Positions 17,101 through 24,088 of a DNA stretch of 44,489 nucleotides are shown here, piece after piece (positions within the stretch are counted from its first letter, which is position 1; every line of letters begins with the position of its first letter). The stretch is taken from contig JAGWBK010000018.1 in NCBI GenBank assembly GCA_021295915.1, positions 1 to 44,489 on the forward strand, in the 5' to 3' direction. The notes beneath the pieces were generated by a model. That model saw only the letters and a program-made list of their open reading frames with translations, did not search any database and had not been told where the DNA came from. The position numbers were made by a program, and so were the translations under genes. The DNA comes from Dehalococcoidia bacterium. Lineage in GTDB: Bacteria; Chloroflexota; Dehalococcoidia; Lucifugimonadales; UBA1123.

Positions 17101-17238
17101 TGAATGCAGAAAGGTCTCGAGCTCCGTGTCCGACATCGAATCGCATCCGGCACTCCTCGACCGGCGCGCCAGGTCCACGGCCTCTTGCAGGCCGATCTTG
17201 GACTCAGAAGTTCGAGGGCGTGTACGCGATAGGCTCAA
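14200..17238 (-). CDS. Divergent SecA paralogue (SecA2-like translocase ATPase)
   Basis: 1012 residues. Recognisable SecA motifs in order: Q-motif-like PTEQQLTA (165-172), Walker A VEMDAGEGKTLA (181-192), TANDYLATRD (211-220), FDYLRDN, Walker B DEADHLLIDQARTPLIISG (290-308), LHEALESKEG (476-485), ETICGLTGTA, the motif VSTGMAGRGSDFV (625-637) and QMRGRTARQGSFG (737-749). Changes from housekeeping SecA are systematic: DEAD for DEVD, GRGSD for GRGTD, TARQGSFG for SGRQGDPG/DAG. About 45 extra residues lie between the last two motifs, an unrelated ~160-residue N-terminal extension is present and the C-terminal Cys/His zinc tail is absent. It is therefore an accessory motor, probably still an ATPase. 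The TTG start overlaps the preceding stop codon. Confidence 0.88.
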   Translation of the reverse strand: MSLSRTRPRTSESKIGLQEAVDLARRSRSAGCDSMSDTELETFLHSAASGLSESRDGEQVANALGAVDTAVQRRLGIWRAVTLDTGELDGAIRPIRQRADSALRKPEQDTYTGNTEESQQQAALALADLLRRLTTEYPSEVRLPAEFYKLLEDADDADCLRFAPTEQQLTAATLLLNGVIVEMDAGEGKTLASTIAAAVLAASARNVHILTANDYLATRDCDLLAPVLESLGLTVGLVIEGMDRRERQFQYAAQIVFTTAREVGFDYLRDNVAASFDHRVNPVFDVAIADEADHLLIDQARTPLIISGERVSDAEQGANHEAIASELLGGQTAHIDELYKALSGGESQSETLATILLAGGLTSRLVSELDRLGVSTRRVSSDVSRLNDEYEGSPLEKELIFAIDTGRSTLRLTELGWDEVFARVDSPLDAFGVVQALRARVIHEAGSDYVLAENGITLIDRLDGRPMVSHRYMHGLHEALESKEGLDRLGQSETKARTSIRALMSNYETICGLTGTAMEAEDTFAGDYGVATVRVPPEVVSKRVDLDTVVYFDKDEHLASIVEQVDYWHGLGRPVLVTTGSVRDSDALSYALTEHSIPHQLLNAEKAELESEIVVRGGEYGAVTVSTGMAGRGSDFVVEDCVDAAILETAVTWAGQVLGRGRSPVFECSSHDEAEALKQALHGLEDREVQVRASGYECIVAARPLHAECQGEERMPLGLGLFVLITSLPESVRVERQMRGRTARQGSFGTTKMAVYINDATLAFSSRQSDLFRMERAPCGRVEGPEVSRTLRLVQVDVESQRDVTSRALAEYEAVVESESRAHYAERIRMMDSFQSQALAGSMVTGWVARRTRELDDHRIKYETRFAIASDGLWHSYRIDIGAFETWTPSDVRRELEVEVQRRLSVHRDRLGSKRFSLAVAECRLNAADELWPTRLSHLGDMATTLAVGARSRHAAVTELAEEIGSTRAEFWAQVEDQAMRTLLNSADIAGSSRMGDNHVEQLPDELEALLR

Positions 17239-18503
17239 TTTGATTCCCGGAGATCTATGAGCACATCTGACTTGCGGGTCGCGAGTAGGACTGGGAGTGG
17301 CCGAAATTCAAAACGGACTTCCAAGAATCCACTTGAGCACAGGAATTCAATGTCGGTGTGTTCGGCAAGCACCGAATGGCGCATCGAATCCACTCTGTCG
17401 ATGTTTGCTTCGGAAAGCCGCAGCGTCACCACTTCCGTTCGTCCTTCGTTGGTAAGCACTACTTGAAGAGGGCCTTCCATTCCGGCGGCGTTGAGCGAAG
17501 TGAGCAAGCCGCCGTGGTGAATCTTCGACCCGAGTATAGAGGCGAATGGCTCCGAGCGTCCGAGTATGTCCACCCGCGGGTCTTCGAGCCCACAGGCGCA
17601 ACGTTCCTCACGAAGCCGGACAAGGTCTCCCACGCGATACCGCAACAGCGGCAGCCCTCGCTGCTCCAGTGTCGTGACAATCAACTCACCCACGCTGCCC
17701 TGACTCCCACTTGTATCGAGTTCGAGTAAGTGACGGGAGGACATGAGGTGTACCCCGTCATGAGCACTGCATTCAATACCGATGGCTGAGGCCTCACTGG
17801 TGCCGTAGTACGAGTGCACCTCTGCACCGAATCCCTCGGCGATCCTCGTGCGGGTCTTTTCTGTCATCCCCTCTCCGATGTAGATGACCCTGCTAATGGA
17901 TCCGAATGGGATAGCCGATCCATCTTCCAGCAGCCTCTGGATGATTGATGGCACGCTGATCATTACGTTCGGCTGAAGTCTCTTCAGCAAGGGCAACGTC
18001 TCTTCAAAGTCCACGCCTGTGCTCACACAATACGACTCTGCTGTGCCCAGCAGCTCGCAGGCCCAGGGGAACGACACCATTACCGCAGCCGGATCTGTGT
18101 CCACGCAGGCGACCCTGTCTCTCTGACTCACGCCTGCGATTGCGAGGAGCTTCGCAAGGAATTCATGCTCAGCAAGGTTGTCTTCGTGAGTAATGAACCG
18201 GATCTTTCTGCCGCCAGCAGTTCCAGAAGATGTCTCCGTGTCGACAATCGAGTCAACCGAGCTCAAGGCCTCTGTACTCAACGATTGGACGTCTCCAGAC
18301 TCCAATGTCGGCAATTGATGAAGAAGTTCCAGTGGATCGCCGGCTAGTATCTCGTCTCTTGGGATTCCCTCAGCGTCAAACATACGGCGATAAGTCGGGA
18401 AACCATCAACGCAGTAGAGCATCATCTCGCGCAACGCTTCGCACTCAGCACTCTCTGGAGTGGCGAGTTCCCGCAGGGTCGCCTTAGCGCGACTGGTGGT
18501 CAT
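17235..18503 (-). CDS. PaaK/CapK-like adenylate-forming enzyme
   Basis: 422 residues of the ANL superfamily, phenylacetate-CoA-ligase-like branch. The phosphate loop TSSGTAGGRKIRF lies around residue 92, the A5 motif YYGTSEAS near 231, and the A7-type LLRYRVGDLVRL near 285, followed by CACGLEDPRVDILGR, a Cys-containing segment seen in PaaK-like proteins. The enzyme should activate a carboxylate as acyl-AMP; transfer to CoA, an amine or a protein cannot be decided. It overlaps the DUF3326 gene by 20 bases and the SecA paralogue gene by four, so it is translationally coupled to both. A shortened relative is encoded three genes upstream in the same operon. Confidence 0.85.
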   Translation of the reverse strand: MTTSRAKATLRELATPESAECEALREMMLYCVDGFPTYRRMFDAEGIPRDEILAGDPLELLHQLPTLESGDVQSLSTEALSSVDSIVDTETSSGTAGGRKIRFITHEDNLAEHEFLAKLLAIAGVSQRDRVACVDTDPAAVMVSFPWACELLGTAESYCVSTGVDFEETLPLLKRLQPNVMISVPSIIQRLLEDGSAIPFGSISRVIYIGEGMTEKTRTRIAEGFGAEVHSYYGTSEASAIGIECSAHDGVHLMSSRHLLELDTSGSQGSVGELIVTTLEQRGLPLLRYRVGDLVRLREERCACGLEDPRVDILGRSEPFASILGSKIHHGGLLTSLNAAGMEGPLQVVLTNEGRTEVVTLRLSEANIDRVDSMRHSVLAEHTDIEFLCSSGFLEVRFEFRPLPVLLATRKSDVLIDLRESN

Positions 18504-19794
18504 TTGATCGGACCCGCATTGTCTCCATCGGACGTCTCATCGAGTCAGGATCAATGCCCGCCTTCAGTGCGGAGATAATGCCCGCTGCCTCCCAGTAGTT
18601 GTCAGCCGAGTAGAACTGTCCGGGTTGCCAGGGCAGGGCGGCGAGATCATTTCTCATCAGGTTTCGATTCTCCCTGACTTCGATCACCGGTATGCCCTGA
18701 TGCAGCGCTGCCAACGTTGGAAGTCCCAGGCATCCCTCAGGGATGACGAGGCATGACACGTCCTCGGCCGTGAGGACGTCGGACCGCCCGAAATGCGATT
18801 CATCGGTCACTATGCGCGGAGATCGCTGGAGCCCTTTCAACACCGACTGGAAGAAGGTGATTGAAATCACTTCAGCAGCCATGCGGGAGTCCACGATACC
18901 GGGGTCCACAGCGGCGATGTCGTCAGATTCCATCATCGGCGCATGAGCCGTCGGTACGTCGATGATCGACGAGACAGCATGCGTCAGAAGTGCCTCGACT
19001 CCACCCCATGGGTTCACCATTTCACCGCCGCTCGTGAAATAGTCGAAGTGGTAGTGTTGTGGCACTTCGACCACAGACGCGACAGCAACCGCGTCATACG
19101 CACCCTTCCTGCTGATTAGGAGGTCGATCAGCCCCTCGAACCCTTCCACTGAACCGGACGCCCTCCCGGTCTGAGTGTATCCCCCGACCAGGCTCAATGC
19201 AGGTTCTATCCTTTCGATCCCGGCACAGTTCAATCCGTAGGTGGCCCTCGCTGCGTTGATGGCATTCACCGTGTAGGCTGCATAGCGCTCAGCGTGAGAG
19301 GCGTCCATTGCGACCAGAACGCGGTTTGCGCGTGCGGGTCTCAGACCCACGGTGCCCATGAGCATTCGGGCAAGTACGCTGCCCTCCACGTAGAGTCCAT
19401 TCACCGGAAGTTCGTTTATGTCAGAAGCGTTAACAACGTTCGGGTGTGTTATCAGGGTGTCAGCAACCTGTGCGAGGGCGATTGCTGCTGGAGTTGCATC
19501 CCCAGCGTGGCCTCCGATTTCAGCGCCGACTCCGGTTGGCACCACCATGACGACATTGAAGCCCTCTTGAGCCTCAAATTCGCGCTTGCGAAAGTCAAAG
19601 AGCGGGGCCGAAGAGTGAGGAAGATCTCCACAGATCACGCCCAATTCGCAGTCCCAGCCGGTGCTCCCGGATTTCGTGACCGCGAAACGGACTGGGACGT
19701 CGCCCTTGGGCAAGGCTCCCGAGACCTCATCCCCGATCAATTTGAAGTCGAGCTTCTTGGGGGCGACGGTCGCAGCGCGTTCAAGCAGACGCAA
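18484..19794 (-). CDS. DUF3326 family protein
   Basis: 436 residues. VVMVVPTGVGAEIGGHAGDA (81-100), DTLITHPNVVNASDINELP (112-130) and LYVEGSVLARMLMGTVGLRP are the strongly conserved DUF3326 blocks I know mainly from cyanobacterial proteins; later PTAHAPMM and SCLVIPEGCLGLPTLAALHQ fit too. The Gly-rich PTGVGAEIGG loop suggests a nucleotide- or cofactor-binding Rossmann-like fold, but no reaction has been established. The first ~75 residues are an additional N-terminal part. It starts with TTG inside the end of the decarboxylase gene and overlaps the next gene by 20 bases. Confidence 0.82.
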   Translation of the reverse strand: MRLLERAATVAPKKLDFKLIGDEVSGALPKGDVPVRFAVTKSGSTGWDCELGVICGDLPHSSAPLFDFRKREFEAQEGFNVVMVVPTGVGAEIGGHAGDATPAAIALAQVADTLITHPNVVNASDINELPVNGLYVEGSVLARMLMGTVGLRPARANRVLVAMDASHAERYAAYTVNAINAARATYGLNCAGIERIEPALSLVGGYTQTGRASGSVEGFEGLIDLLISRKGAYDAVAVASVVEVPQHYHFDYFTSGGEMVNPWGGVEALLTHAVSSIIDVPTAHAPMMESDDIAAVDPGIVDSRMAAEVISITFFQSVLKGLQRSPRIVTDESHFGRSDVLTAEDVSCLVIPEGCLGLPTLAALHQGIPVIEVRENRNLMRNDLAALPWQPGQFYSADNYWEAAGIISALKAGIDPDSMRRPMETMRVRSNDHQSR

Positions 19795-20980
19795 CTGCCG
19801 CCATCCCGTTTCTCAATGCAAAGTCCCTGTACTCATACGACGCCGACAGTTCGAATGAGCCATCATCACGCAATATGTAACTTGAAGGAGTTGGTATTCC
19901 GTTGAACGGCGCCGCTCTGGATTGGCTGTAAGATCCAGCATCCATGATTGCTACTCGTTCACCTACATGGACTGGCTCACGGAAGCTGTACTCGCCGAAC
20001 ACATCCCCGGCGAGGCACGACCTTCCAGCCAGAATTGTTGCCACCCGGCCGCCCTCTGAGGGGCCCGCCACCGAAGGGGCGAACTCGTACTCGAACACCT
20101 CCGGCATATGACTTGTGGTCGTGTCGATGACTGCGACACTCTTACCGTCGCTCTCGAATACGTCCAGGACCTCCGTGATCAGCATCCCTGCCTGCTGGAC
20201 GAGGCCCGTTCCGGGCTCGATGAACACAGTTACGCCGAACCGCTCGGAAAGGAACTTCGTAGCCCTCTCCAGGGGTCTGACATCGACCTCGGGGCTTAGG
20301 TAGTACCCTCCGCCGAGATTGACCCATGAAATGTGTTCGAGCTTGCTCAGAGGGCCCTCCAGTATTTCTACCGTGGCTTCGAGCTGACCCAGGTCTTCTG
20401 ATTCGCAGTTGCTGTGTATGTGGATACCCTCGACTATCTGAGCATGCATCGAACTGTCGATGAGCCCAAGGAAGTCCGAAAGAGGTACGCCGAGCTTGGA
20501 ATACGGTCGGCAGGGGTCATATCGTTCGTCGGCAGCGAATCCCATCTCGGGGTTTACTCTCAGTCCGATCGACGCAGTTCCATGACCCAGTGTCGCTGCC
20601 AGTTCAAGCTGGCTGAACGAATTCAACGAAACATAGTCGGCCGTCGCCAGGACATCAGCAAGTTCATCGTGTGAAAACGCCGGTGAGTAACAGTGAATGG
20701 ATTGGTGGGTCGATGCGACCCCGCCAGCAAGTCTTGCCTCGAAGATGGAACTCGTTCCGAAGCCGTCGACGTACGGCGAAAGTACGTCCAGTACCCCGGC
20801 CAGCCCACAGGGCTTGAGTGTGTACAGGAGCTTACAGCCGGCATTCGAGGCGACGGAGGAGGCGTGGGAGGCCGTGCTGCGCAGGACGGCCTCAGAATAC
20901 ACGTATGCCGGTGTCTCAGGCACACACAACGCAGCCTGCGCCTCCGCTGAAATCAGTTCATCGGTTCCACGGTCGTCCAT
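19781..20980 (-). CDS. PLP-dependent decarboxylase, carboxynorspermidine decarboxylase (NspC)-like
   Basis: 399 residues of the alanine-racemase-fold (fold III) decarboxylases. TPAYVYSEAVLR (23-34), LLYTLKPCG with the PLP lysine at K56, DGFGTSSIFEARLA, IGLRVNPEMG, YDPCRPYSKLGVP, IHIHSNCES and, late, AGRSCLAGDVFGEYSF and FNGIPTPSS follow the NspC pattern more closely than LysA. NspC removes the alpha-carboxylate of carboxy(nor)spermidine to give a polyamine; a related alpha-amino acid substrate is possible here. No carboxynorspermidine dehydrogenase gene is nearby. The gene starts four bases after the upstream stop and overlaps the DUF3326 gene by 14 bases. Confidence 0.85.
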   Translation of the reverse strand: MDDRGTDELISAEAQAALCVPETPAYVYSEAVLRSTASHASSVASNAGCKLLYTLKPCGLAGVLDVLSPYVDGFGTSSIFEARLAGGVASTHQSIHCYSPAFSHDELADVLATADYVSLNSFSQLELAATLGHGTASIGLRVNPEMGFAADERYDPCRPYSKLGVPLSDFLGLIDSSMHAQIVEGIHIHSNCESEDLGQLEATVEILEGPLSKLEHISWVNLGGGYYLSPEVDVRPLERATKFLSERFGVTVFIEPGTGLVQQAGMLITEVLDVFESDGKSVAVIDTTTSHMPEVFEYEFAPSVAGPSEGGRVATILAGRSCLAGDVFGEYSFREPVHVGERVAIMDAGSYSQSRAAPFNGIPTPSSYILRDDGSFELSASYEYRDFALRNGMAAVASA

Positions 20981-20984
20981 GGCA

Positions 20985-21770
20985 TCAATTTAACACAGAC
21001 GCGTCTATCCCAGTGTCCAGACGGATGACCGGCTGCACACGACTGAAGTACGGTGTAACTGCCATCGTCCCGGCTGGTGACTCTTCGATGTGAAACGTGT
21101 GATGGTTTAGATCGTATAGACTAGGCCCTGTTCTCGATCCGAGCACGCCAAGTTCGTTTTGAATAAGCAGGTCGACGTAGCGCTTGCCCTCCAGCATGGC
21201 ATCGCTCAGCACAGTAACGACTCCTGTAACAGAGTCTGGGAGTGTCTGAAGATGCAACCTTGATGACAGCGCTACCAGCAAGTCGGGTGCGAATGTGCTG
21301 TGCAATTCTGGCATTCGGTCAGTCGCATCCTCAGTTATCAGGTGCGCCCGAACTCCCATGCGGACTAAGACGGAGCACACTTCCGCTCCAAAATGACGGC
21401 GTTTACTCTCAACCACAACCAGCGCGCTTGAGCCGCGAGTCTCGTCCGGCAACGCTCGGCTGAGCGCCTCGCACATTAGGTCGACCCTGACTTGCGCCTC
21501 TGCCGGACCTTCCGCCATTGGAACTCGGTTGGGGAACTGCCCCAGCCATGGTCCAGGTATCCACTCGATTCCCCCAGGATCGGCTACAACAGAGTCGAAT
21601 GTCTGAGCGCGGTACTCTTCGACTGAGGCGAACGGAAGAGTCTCAAAGTCGTCAATTGTGCAAACAGGCCGTTCTCCCAGTTTTTCACGCCAGAATCGGG
21701 TATTGCGTGAGGCGGCAACGGCCTCCGACAGGAGCTGAACGTAATTGCTGGGTCTGGCCAACCTTGTCAT
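20985..21770 (-). CDS. Truncated, degenerate PaaK-like protein (likely pseudoenzyme)
   Basis: 261 residues. The N-terminus (YVQLLSEAVAASRNTRFWRE, then DDFETLPFASVEEYRAQ) matches the start of PaaK-like ligases, and the end (AGTMAVTPYF then PVIRLDTG) matches the region just before their GD motif. The phosphate-binding SSGTTG-type loop is missing, replaced by PGPWLGQFPNRV, and the whole C-terminal lid domain is absent. This looks like a deliberately retained non-catalytic partner rather than decay: the frame is intact and both ends are coupled, with an ATGA overlap upstream and a four-base gap downstream. It could form a heterodimer with the intact ligase-like protein of the same operon. The family call rests on weak similarity. 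Confidence 0.6.
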   Translation of the reverse strand: MTRLARPSNYVQLLSEAVAASRNTRFWREKLGERPVCTIDDFETLPFASVEEYRAQTFDSVVADPGGIEWIPGPWLGQFPNRVPMAEGPAEAQVRVDLMCEALSRALPDETRGSSALVVVESKRRHFGAEVCSVLVRMGVRAHLITEDATDRMPELHSTFAPDLLVALSSRLHLQTLPDSVTGVVTVLSDAMLEGKRYVDLLIQNELGVLGSRTGPSLYDLNHHTFHIEESPAGTMAVTPYFSRVQPVIRLDTGIDASVLN

Positions 21771-23173
21771 CTGTCAGGCTGCAGCCGGATGACGGCAAGG
21801 CCCATTTCATGCCACTCGTCCTCGAACAGGTTGTACCTGTCCACCAGGTGGGTGTAAGAGGCCATTACCATCTCGGCTGCAAATGGCTCACATTCCATGA
21901 ACTCTGTGCCCACCGGCCCTTCGAGTCTCCACTGGGGGTCAGCATCGAATGTCAGGCACCGTGGCTCAGCCAGATCTCTGTACATGCTGGTCAGAGAGTC
22001 AAAGTGAGCATGAGACCTATAGGGCAGGGGAGTGACAAGGAACTCCGAGGTAAGCGCAAGACCCAGCTCGTTATCGAACACCTGCACTAGGTCGATCTCT
22101 GGAATGAAATTCTCCATCGCGTAGCACAGGTCCAGTGCCAGGTCATCCGGCGCTCGATGATAGTAGAACTTCTCGGGATAGGTCCCCATCATCGTGGTGA
22201 TAGGCTTAGGACGCTCATCATTCAGAACGTCCTCTGTCTCCGCTCCGTACGTGAATAGGAAGGGGATGTTTCCATTAGTCGCGTCAACGAGAATGTGCTC
22301 GTCGTCAACCACAAATTCCAGTGCCATGTGCTGCCAGAACCGCATAGCTGGTGCCGCCCCTCGGAAGTCGAACGTGTCCAGGATGTGCCTGAGGTGGTCG
22401 ACGGGAACTGGGCCAGGAGTGTCAGGTCCCACCAGCACGTAGTGGGACTCGAAGCCGAAATGGTCGGTTACGAACTTCAGCGCCTGCACCTTCTCCGAAC
22501 AGATTGCGCCTCGCCCTTCGATAATGTGAGCCAGCGCCTCATCCCCCGTCTTGTAGCGAAGCTTATCACCAGTGAAACGTGAGTAGTTTTCGAATGGTGC
22601 GTCCCAGATTGCTCTGGCAATTGCCTCTAGAAACTTGACCCGGGCAACGTAGTCACCGAGCCCCAGGACTTCGTCGTACTCTTCCCCGTGGAACTGCCTT
22701 ATGGAAGTCTCTACGAAATATTCGAAGTGTGACGCCGAACGCTCCCACCTGCGCTGATTGAAACCCTGCCAGTTGCGGCTATATCCCGTCTCACTGCGGT
22801 CTATCGTGATGTCAATCAGGCCGACTTCGGTCCCGCGTACCGTAGCTACTGAACGGGGGGGCACCTCCTGCGGTGACAGTTCACGTACGTCTGACCTGAA
22901 GACTGTGCCCGGCGCGAGGGACAGGAGCACACCTTGGCTGTTAGTCATGTGGGATACGTCCTGGATACTCATCAGGGTTGACGCGGAGCCAGGAAGAATC
23001 ATGCCGCCGTCAGCGAGGAGCATGGGGTCTACGTCCGTTAGATACGCAGGAACCAACTCTGCGAGGGAGCAGCCGATGTCCGAGTCGGCGATCCGCAGTG
23101 TGCACGACCTGCCGGTCAGGTGGTCGTTCCACCTGAGCAATGTGGGCCGGTTGTCATGCATTTCAGGTGGCAC
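21767..23173 (-). CDS. Transglutaminase-fold (papain-like) protein
   Basis: 468 residues. A transglutaminase-like core is suggested by RGAICSEKVQALKFVTDHFG (Cys225, followed by the typical helix), WQHMALEFVVD (His282) and HILVDATNGN (Asp297), in the order and spacing of the Cys-His-Asp triad. These folds act as proteases, peptide-N-glycanases or amide-forming transferases; which applies is unknown. The first ~140 residues, with ILPGSASTLMSIQD and SLAPGTVFRSDV, form a beta-rich domain I do not recognise. No signal peptide. GTG at 23173 is used, with AGGAAG upstream; an ATG at 23161 is an alternative. First gene of the seven-gene operon. Confidence 0.6.
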   Translation of the reverse strand: MPPEMHDNRPTLLRWNDHLTGRSCTLRIADSDIGCSLAELVPAYLTDVDPMLLADGGMILPGSASTLMSIQDVSHMTNSQGVLLSLAPGTVFRSDVRELSPQEVPPRSVATVRGTEVGLIDITIDRSETGYSRNWQGFNQRRWERSASHFEYFVETSIRQFHGEEYDEVLGLGDYVARVKFLEAIARAIWDAPFENYSRFTGDKLRYKTGDEALAHIIEGRGAICSEKVQALKFVTDHFGFESHYVLVGPDTPGPVPVDHLRHILDTFDFRGAAPAMRFWQHMALEFVVDDEHILVDATNGNIPFLFTYGAETEDVLNDERPKPITTMMGTYPEKFYYHRAPDDLALDLCYAMENFIPEIDLVQVFDNELGLALTSEFLVTPLPYRSHAHFDSLTSMYRDLAEPRCLTFDADPQWRLEGPVGTEFMECEPFAAEMVMASYTHLVDRYNLFEDEWHEMGLAVIRLQPDR

Positions 23174-23213
23174 GGCTGGGAGTCACTTCCTGTAGCGTAG
23201 GCAACGTGTTCGG

Positions 23214-23242
23214 ATGATAGCGAGGCATTTTCATGCAATCAA
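23214..23242 (-). promoter_or_regulatory. Promoter of the SecA-paralogue operon
   Basis: On the minus strand TTGATT (23242-23237), a 17-bp spacer and TATCAT (23219-23214). It predicts a transcript starting near 23207, about 34 bases before the first start codon. No comparable promoter was noticed inside the operon. Confidence 0.6.
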
Positions 23243-23289
23243 GGACGTTGCGAGGTGGTGTCGTTCGTGGCGAGCTTCCTGATTTCCGC

Positions 23290-23295
23290 TATAAT
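23290..23295 (+). promoter_or_regulatory. Consensus -10 element, predicts a leaderless TlpA-like mRNA
   Basis: Perfect TATAAT at 23290-23295. The start ATG is at 23302, exactly where transcription would begin, and no ribosome-binding site precedes it. No good -35 was found at 16-18 bp. Confidence 0.5.
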
Positions 23296-23301
23296 CCTGC
23301 T

Positions 23302-23994
23302 ATGTCGTACCTACTGCAATGTGCATCCTACCGGCGAGTCTTAACGGCTTCCCTCGCCCTGATACTGATTCTTGTAATCGCATCCTGCGGCCAGCCTAGC
23401 GCTGCCCCGCTCCCGGCCGATACGCCAACAGCAATTCCTCAACCTCCCACGGCCACACCGGAGCCGACTCCAGTACCTCCTTCGCCGACGCCCGAGCCCA
23501 CGGCCGTTCCTCGTCCCACTGTAACGGCCACTCCGGCTCCGACTCCCAGGGTCATCAGGTCCCGGGGTCAGACCGAGTTCAGGCCGGCCCCCGACTTTGA
23601 AATGGAGACCTTCGATGGAGGCACACTTCGCCTTTCCGATCTGGAAGGCAAGGTGGTTGTGTTGAACTTCTGGGCCTCCTGGTGCCCCCCATGTCGCTGG
23701 GAGATGCCTTTCTTCGAAACAATGTGGAACGAGTACCGGGACAGGGACGTGGTGTTCGTGGGCGTGGCGATGTCGGATACCCTCGAAGACGCGCAGGGCT
23801 TCGCTGAAGAGGCCGGTGTCACGTATCCGATCGGGTTGGATCAGACTAATGACATAGTTCGAGCATACGAAGTCCGTTCGCTCCCGACTACATTCTTCAT
23901 AGACAAGGAAGGGCAGATTCAACGCCGTCTGACCAGTGCGGCCAACGAGGCCCTTCTAAAGGTCTTCTTGAGAGGACAACTCCCCAGGGAATAA
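23302..23994 (+). CDS. TlpA/ResA-like thioredoxin-fold lipoprotein
   Basis: About 230 residues. A hydrophobic signal ends in the lipobox VIASC, followed by a ~55-residue Pro/Thr-rich spacer (PTATPEPTPVPPSPTPEP) typical of Chloroflexota surface lipoproteins. The AhpC-TSA/redoxin domain contains NFWASWCPPCRWEMPFF (active-site CPPC), FVGVAMSD and the cis-Pro SLPTTFFIDKEG. It is an extracytoplasmic thiol-disulfide reductase, as in cytochrome c maturation or protein disulfide reduction; the partner is not in the window. The ATG at 23302 gives a normal signal peptide; an upstream in-frame ATG at 23233 would lie ahead of the -10 box and add an odd N-terminus. Confidence 0.88.
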   Translation: MSYLLQCASYRRVLTASLALILILVIASCGQPSAAPLPADTPTAIPQPPTATPEPTPVPPSPTPEPTAVPRPTVTATPAPTPRVIRSRGQTEFRPAPDFEMETFDGGTLRLSDLEGKVVVLNFWASWCPPCRWEMPFFETMWNEYRDRDVVFVGVAMSDTLEDAQGFAEEAGVTYPIGLDQTNDIVRAYEVRSLPTTFFIDKEGQIQRRLTSAANEALLKVFLRGQLPRE

Positions 23995-24088
23995 GTTCCA
24001 GAGACCGTTTGGTGACTCGACTCCGATCGCCCAGATTGCCGCAAGTTTAGTCGGGGTCATCTCATGCCTATTCGGTCGTCTGCCCAAA

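Noticed and set aside
14200-17238. Housekeeping SecA
   Set aside because: Signature motifs are altered, the C-terminal zinc motif is absent, an N-terminal extension is present and it lies in a specialised operon.
19781-20980. Diaminopimelate decarboxylase (LysA) for lysine synthesis
   Set aside because: Motif set (YDPCRPYSKLGVP, FEARLA, AGDVFGEYSF, FNGIPTP) fits NspC better and no lysine-pathway genes are adjacent; not fully excluded.
23233-23301. N-terminal extension of the TlpA-like protein from ATG 23233
   Set aside because: It would precede the -10 element and bury the signal peptide behind 23 unlikely residues.
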